The notes below the pieces were generated by a model. It was not told the origin of the DNA. It searched no databases and saw only the letters and a program-made list of their open reading frames with translations. 7,490 bases of DNA. It comes from Marinovum sp. (GTDB lineage: Bacteria > Pseudomonadota > Alphaproteobacteria > Rhodobacterales > Rhodobacteraceae). Both the position numbers and the translations under genes were made by a program. This document shows positions 6,359 to 7,490 of the stretch, in pieces (position 1 is the stretch's first letter; each line of letters starts with the position of its first letter). The stretch is from positions 6,562 through 14,051 of the forward strand of contig NYVC01000058.1 of NCBI GenBank assembly GCA_002684375.1, in the 5' to 3' direction.

Positions 6359-7038
6359 GCTGGAACCGATTTGGGGTCTATTATATACCACAGCCCGGCG
6401 CCCTGGCCGAATTTGGCGCCGCCTGGCTGGGGTGGGATATTGCGAACGGCAAAGCCGTCGCGCACCCGTCGCTTTTCAATCTGCCTCTGCCAATCGCCGA
6501 GATCACGGCAACACCGCATAAGTACGGGTTCCATGCCACAATAAAACCACCGTTCCGCTTGGCCGACGGCCAAAGTCTTACTGGGCTGCAAGAGGCATTG
6601 GAAACTCTATGTCAACACCTGAGCCCGGTTCCAACCGAAGGATTGAACCTGACCCAACTGGGACGTTTTCTGGCTTTGACCGTACAAAACCCACCCCCAA
6701 CACTGCTGGCGCTCGCCGGAACTGCAGTCAAAGACCTTGACCCTTTCCGCGCGCCAGCAACGGCAGGCGAACTCGCGCGCCGCCGCCAATCAAACTTGAG
6801 TGCGCGCCAAGATGCGCTGCTGGTGGACTGGGGCTATCCCTATGTTCTTGATGAATTCCGCTTTCACATCACCCTGACGGGCAAGCTGAGCACAGACACC
6901 GCATCCGCGGTCCAATCCGCGCTGCAACCGGCCCTGAGCGCATTGAAAAAGCCGTTTTGCCTTGAGGCTCTGAGCCTTGTTGGTGAAGATGATAACGGCC
7001 GGTTTCACGAAATTTCCCGGTTCGGGCTGTCAGGATAA
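6355..7038 (+). CDS. DUF1045 phosphonate-metabolism-associated protein, 2H phosphoesterase-like
   Basis: A 227-residue protein, normal length for DUF1045, the family found in many alphaproteobacterial C-P lyase clusters. The N-terminus (FGVYYIPQPGALAEFGAAWLGWD) is typical. Two HxT motifs are visible, H60-A-T62 in KYGFHATIKPPF and H171-I-T173 in FRFHITLTGKL, as in 2H phosphoesterases of the 2'-5' RNA ligase type, where the two histidines form the active site. Other family marks are LDPFRAP (128-134), WGYPYVLDEF and GEDDNGRFHEI. It probably acts on a cyclic or phosphorylated sugar intermediate of phosphonate breakdown in the cytoplasm; the substrate is not known to me. The start at 6355 is preceded by GGAAAG at 9 bases, and no in-frame upstream start is present before the stop at 6301. 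It converges on phnN, the 3' ends overlapping by 34 bases. Confidence 0.93.
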   Translation: MSWNRFGVYYIPQPGALAEFGAAWLGWDIANGKAVAHPSLFNLPLPIAEITATPHKYGFHATIKPPFRLADGQSLTGLQEALETLCQHLSPVPTEGLNLTQLGRFLALTVQNPPPTLLALAGTAVKDLDPFRAPATAGELARRRQSNLSARQDALLVDWGYPYVLDEFRFHITLTGKLSTDTASAVQSALQPALSALKKPFCLEALSLVGEDDNGRFHEISRFGLSG

Positions 7039-7490
7039 AGCGCGCTTAATGTGGTGTCTATCGTCTGGTCTAAAGTGCCGGAATTATCGACTTGTAGCAC
7101 CTGCAACCCTTTTGGAAGATCGAAGCCAGAGCGTGCCATCCGCGCCGAAATCTGTTCTGCGCTCTCGCGGCCCCGTCCTAGCAAACGCGTGACCAATACC
7201 GAACTGGGGGCAGTCAAAGACAGCACTATCATTTTGAAAAACTGCTGGTCGGCCGTTTTGAGAACACCGCGCGAAAGATTGACCAACGCATCATCACCCC
7301 GCGCAAGGCAAGATAATTGCTTATGGGGAATACCGTAACGCAAGCCATGAGCCTGCCAATGCAGCACAAATGTCTGGTTGGCCACATGCTGGGCAAATTC
7401 TTGTTCGGTCACCGCATCAAACGCTTCGCCACCAACATTTGCCGGACGAGTGATCATCCGGCGCACCAGATGCAGCTTGGCTTGGCGCAA
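7005..7490 (-). CDS. phnN: Ribose 1,5-bisphosphate phosphokinase PhnN, N-terminus outside window
   Basis: The minus-strand frame is open to the window edge. The first codon there is an internal Leu (TTG), not a start, because it aligns to about residue 26 of E. coli PhnN. The missing part holds the P-loop. Visible family marks, numbered from the edge: RRMITRP (10-16), TEQEF, LHWQAHGLRYGIP (43-55; E. coli LSWHANGLYYGV), ALVNLSRG (68-75), RLLGRGRESAEQISARMAR (102-120; E. coli RLENRGRENASEINARLAR) and VDNSGTLDQTIDTTL. The enzyme belongs to the guanylate-kinase-like fold and uses ATP to make 5-phosphoribosyl diphosphate from ribose 1,5-bisphosphate, the last step of the C-P lyase pathway. The C-terminus extends a little past the core and overlaps the DUF1045 3' end. 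More phn genes would be expected upstream of it, beyond position 7490. Confidence 0.94.
   Translation of the reverse strand: MRQAKLHLVRRMITRPANVGGEAFDAVTEQEFAQHVANQTFVLHWQAHGLRYGIPHKQLSCLARGDDALVNLSRGVLKTADQQFFKMIVLSLTAPSSVLVTRLLGRGRESAEQISARMARSGFDLPKGLQVLQVDNSGTLDQTIDTTLSALYPDSPNREIS

Noticed and set aside
7038..7047. AAGCGCGCTT palindrome as a terminator between convergent genes
   Set aside because: It has no room for a loop of useful size with a stable stem, no T-tract, and lies inside the phnN coding sequence.

Overview
The window looks like chromosomal DNA from an alphaproteobacterium, most likely a marine Rhodobacterales (Roseobacter-type) member. This rests on protein resemblance only: the DUF4159 membrane protein with its partner gene, a DUF1045 protein beside phnN, and moderately GC-rich coding sequence. 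No 16S or other marker gene is present, so the lineage is an inference.

Positions 1-4391 (+) hold the end of an operon for two large inner-membrane proteins. The first is a DUF4159 protein whose N-terminus lies outside the window: its frame is open from base 1, so the first ATG (52) is internal. The second overlaps it by ATGA and carries an N-terminal von Willebrand A-like domain with a DxSxS metal site, followed by a region resembling a class I glutamine amidotransferase fold. In relatives such pairs follow moxR and DUF58 genes. Neither protein has a cysteine in its soluble parts, so glutamine amidotransferase activity is very unlikely. A hairpin follows at 4396-4414.

Positions 4489-5511 (+) hold a LacI-family regulator close to the gluconate repressor GntR. 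No sugar or sugar-acid gene lies next to it. A possible terminator follows at 5585-5612.

Positions 5512-6354 are about 840 bp with no convincing gene. They hold several short repeats, open segments on the minus strand that may be remnants of a decayed gene or element, and a weak promoter candidate.

Positions 6355-7490 hold two phosphonate-metabolism genes facing each other. A DUF1045 protein (2H phosphoesterase-like, two HxT motifs) is on plus. The C-terminal part of PhnN (ribose 1,5-bisphosphate phosphokinase) is on minus and runs off the window end. Their 3' ends overlap by 34 bp. The rest of a C-P lyase cluster is probably beyond position 7490, but that cannot be seen here.

I see no clear new defence or mobile system. 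The best leads are the cysteine-free pair of membrane proteins, with an internal signal-peptide-like segment in the first, and the repeat-bearing spacer at 5512-6354.
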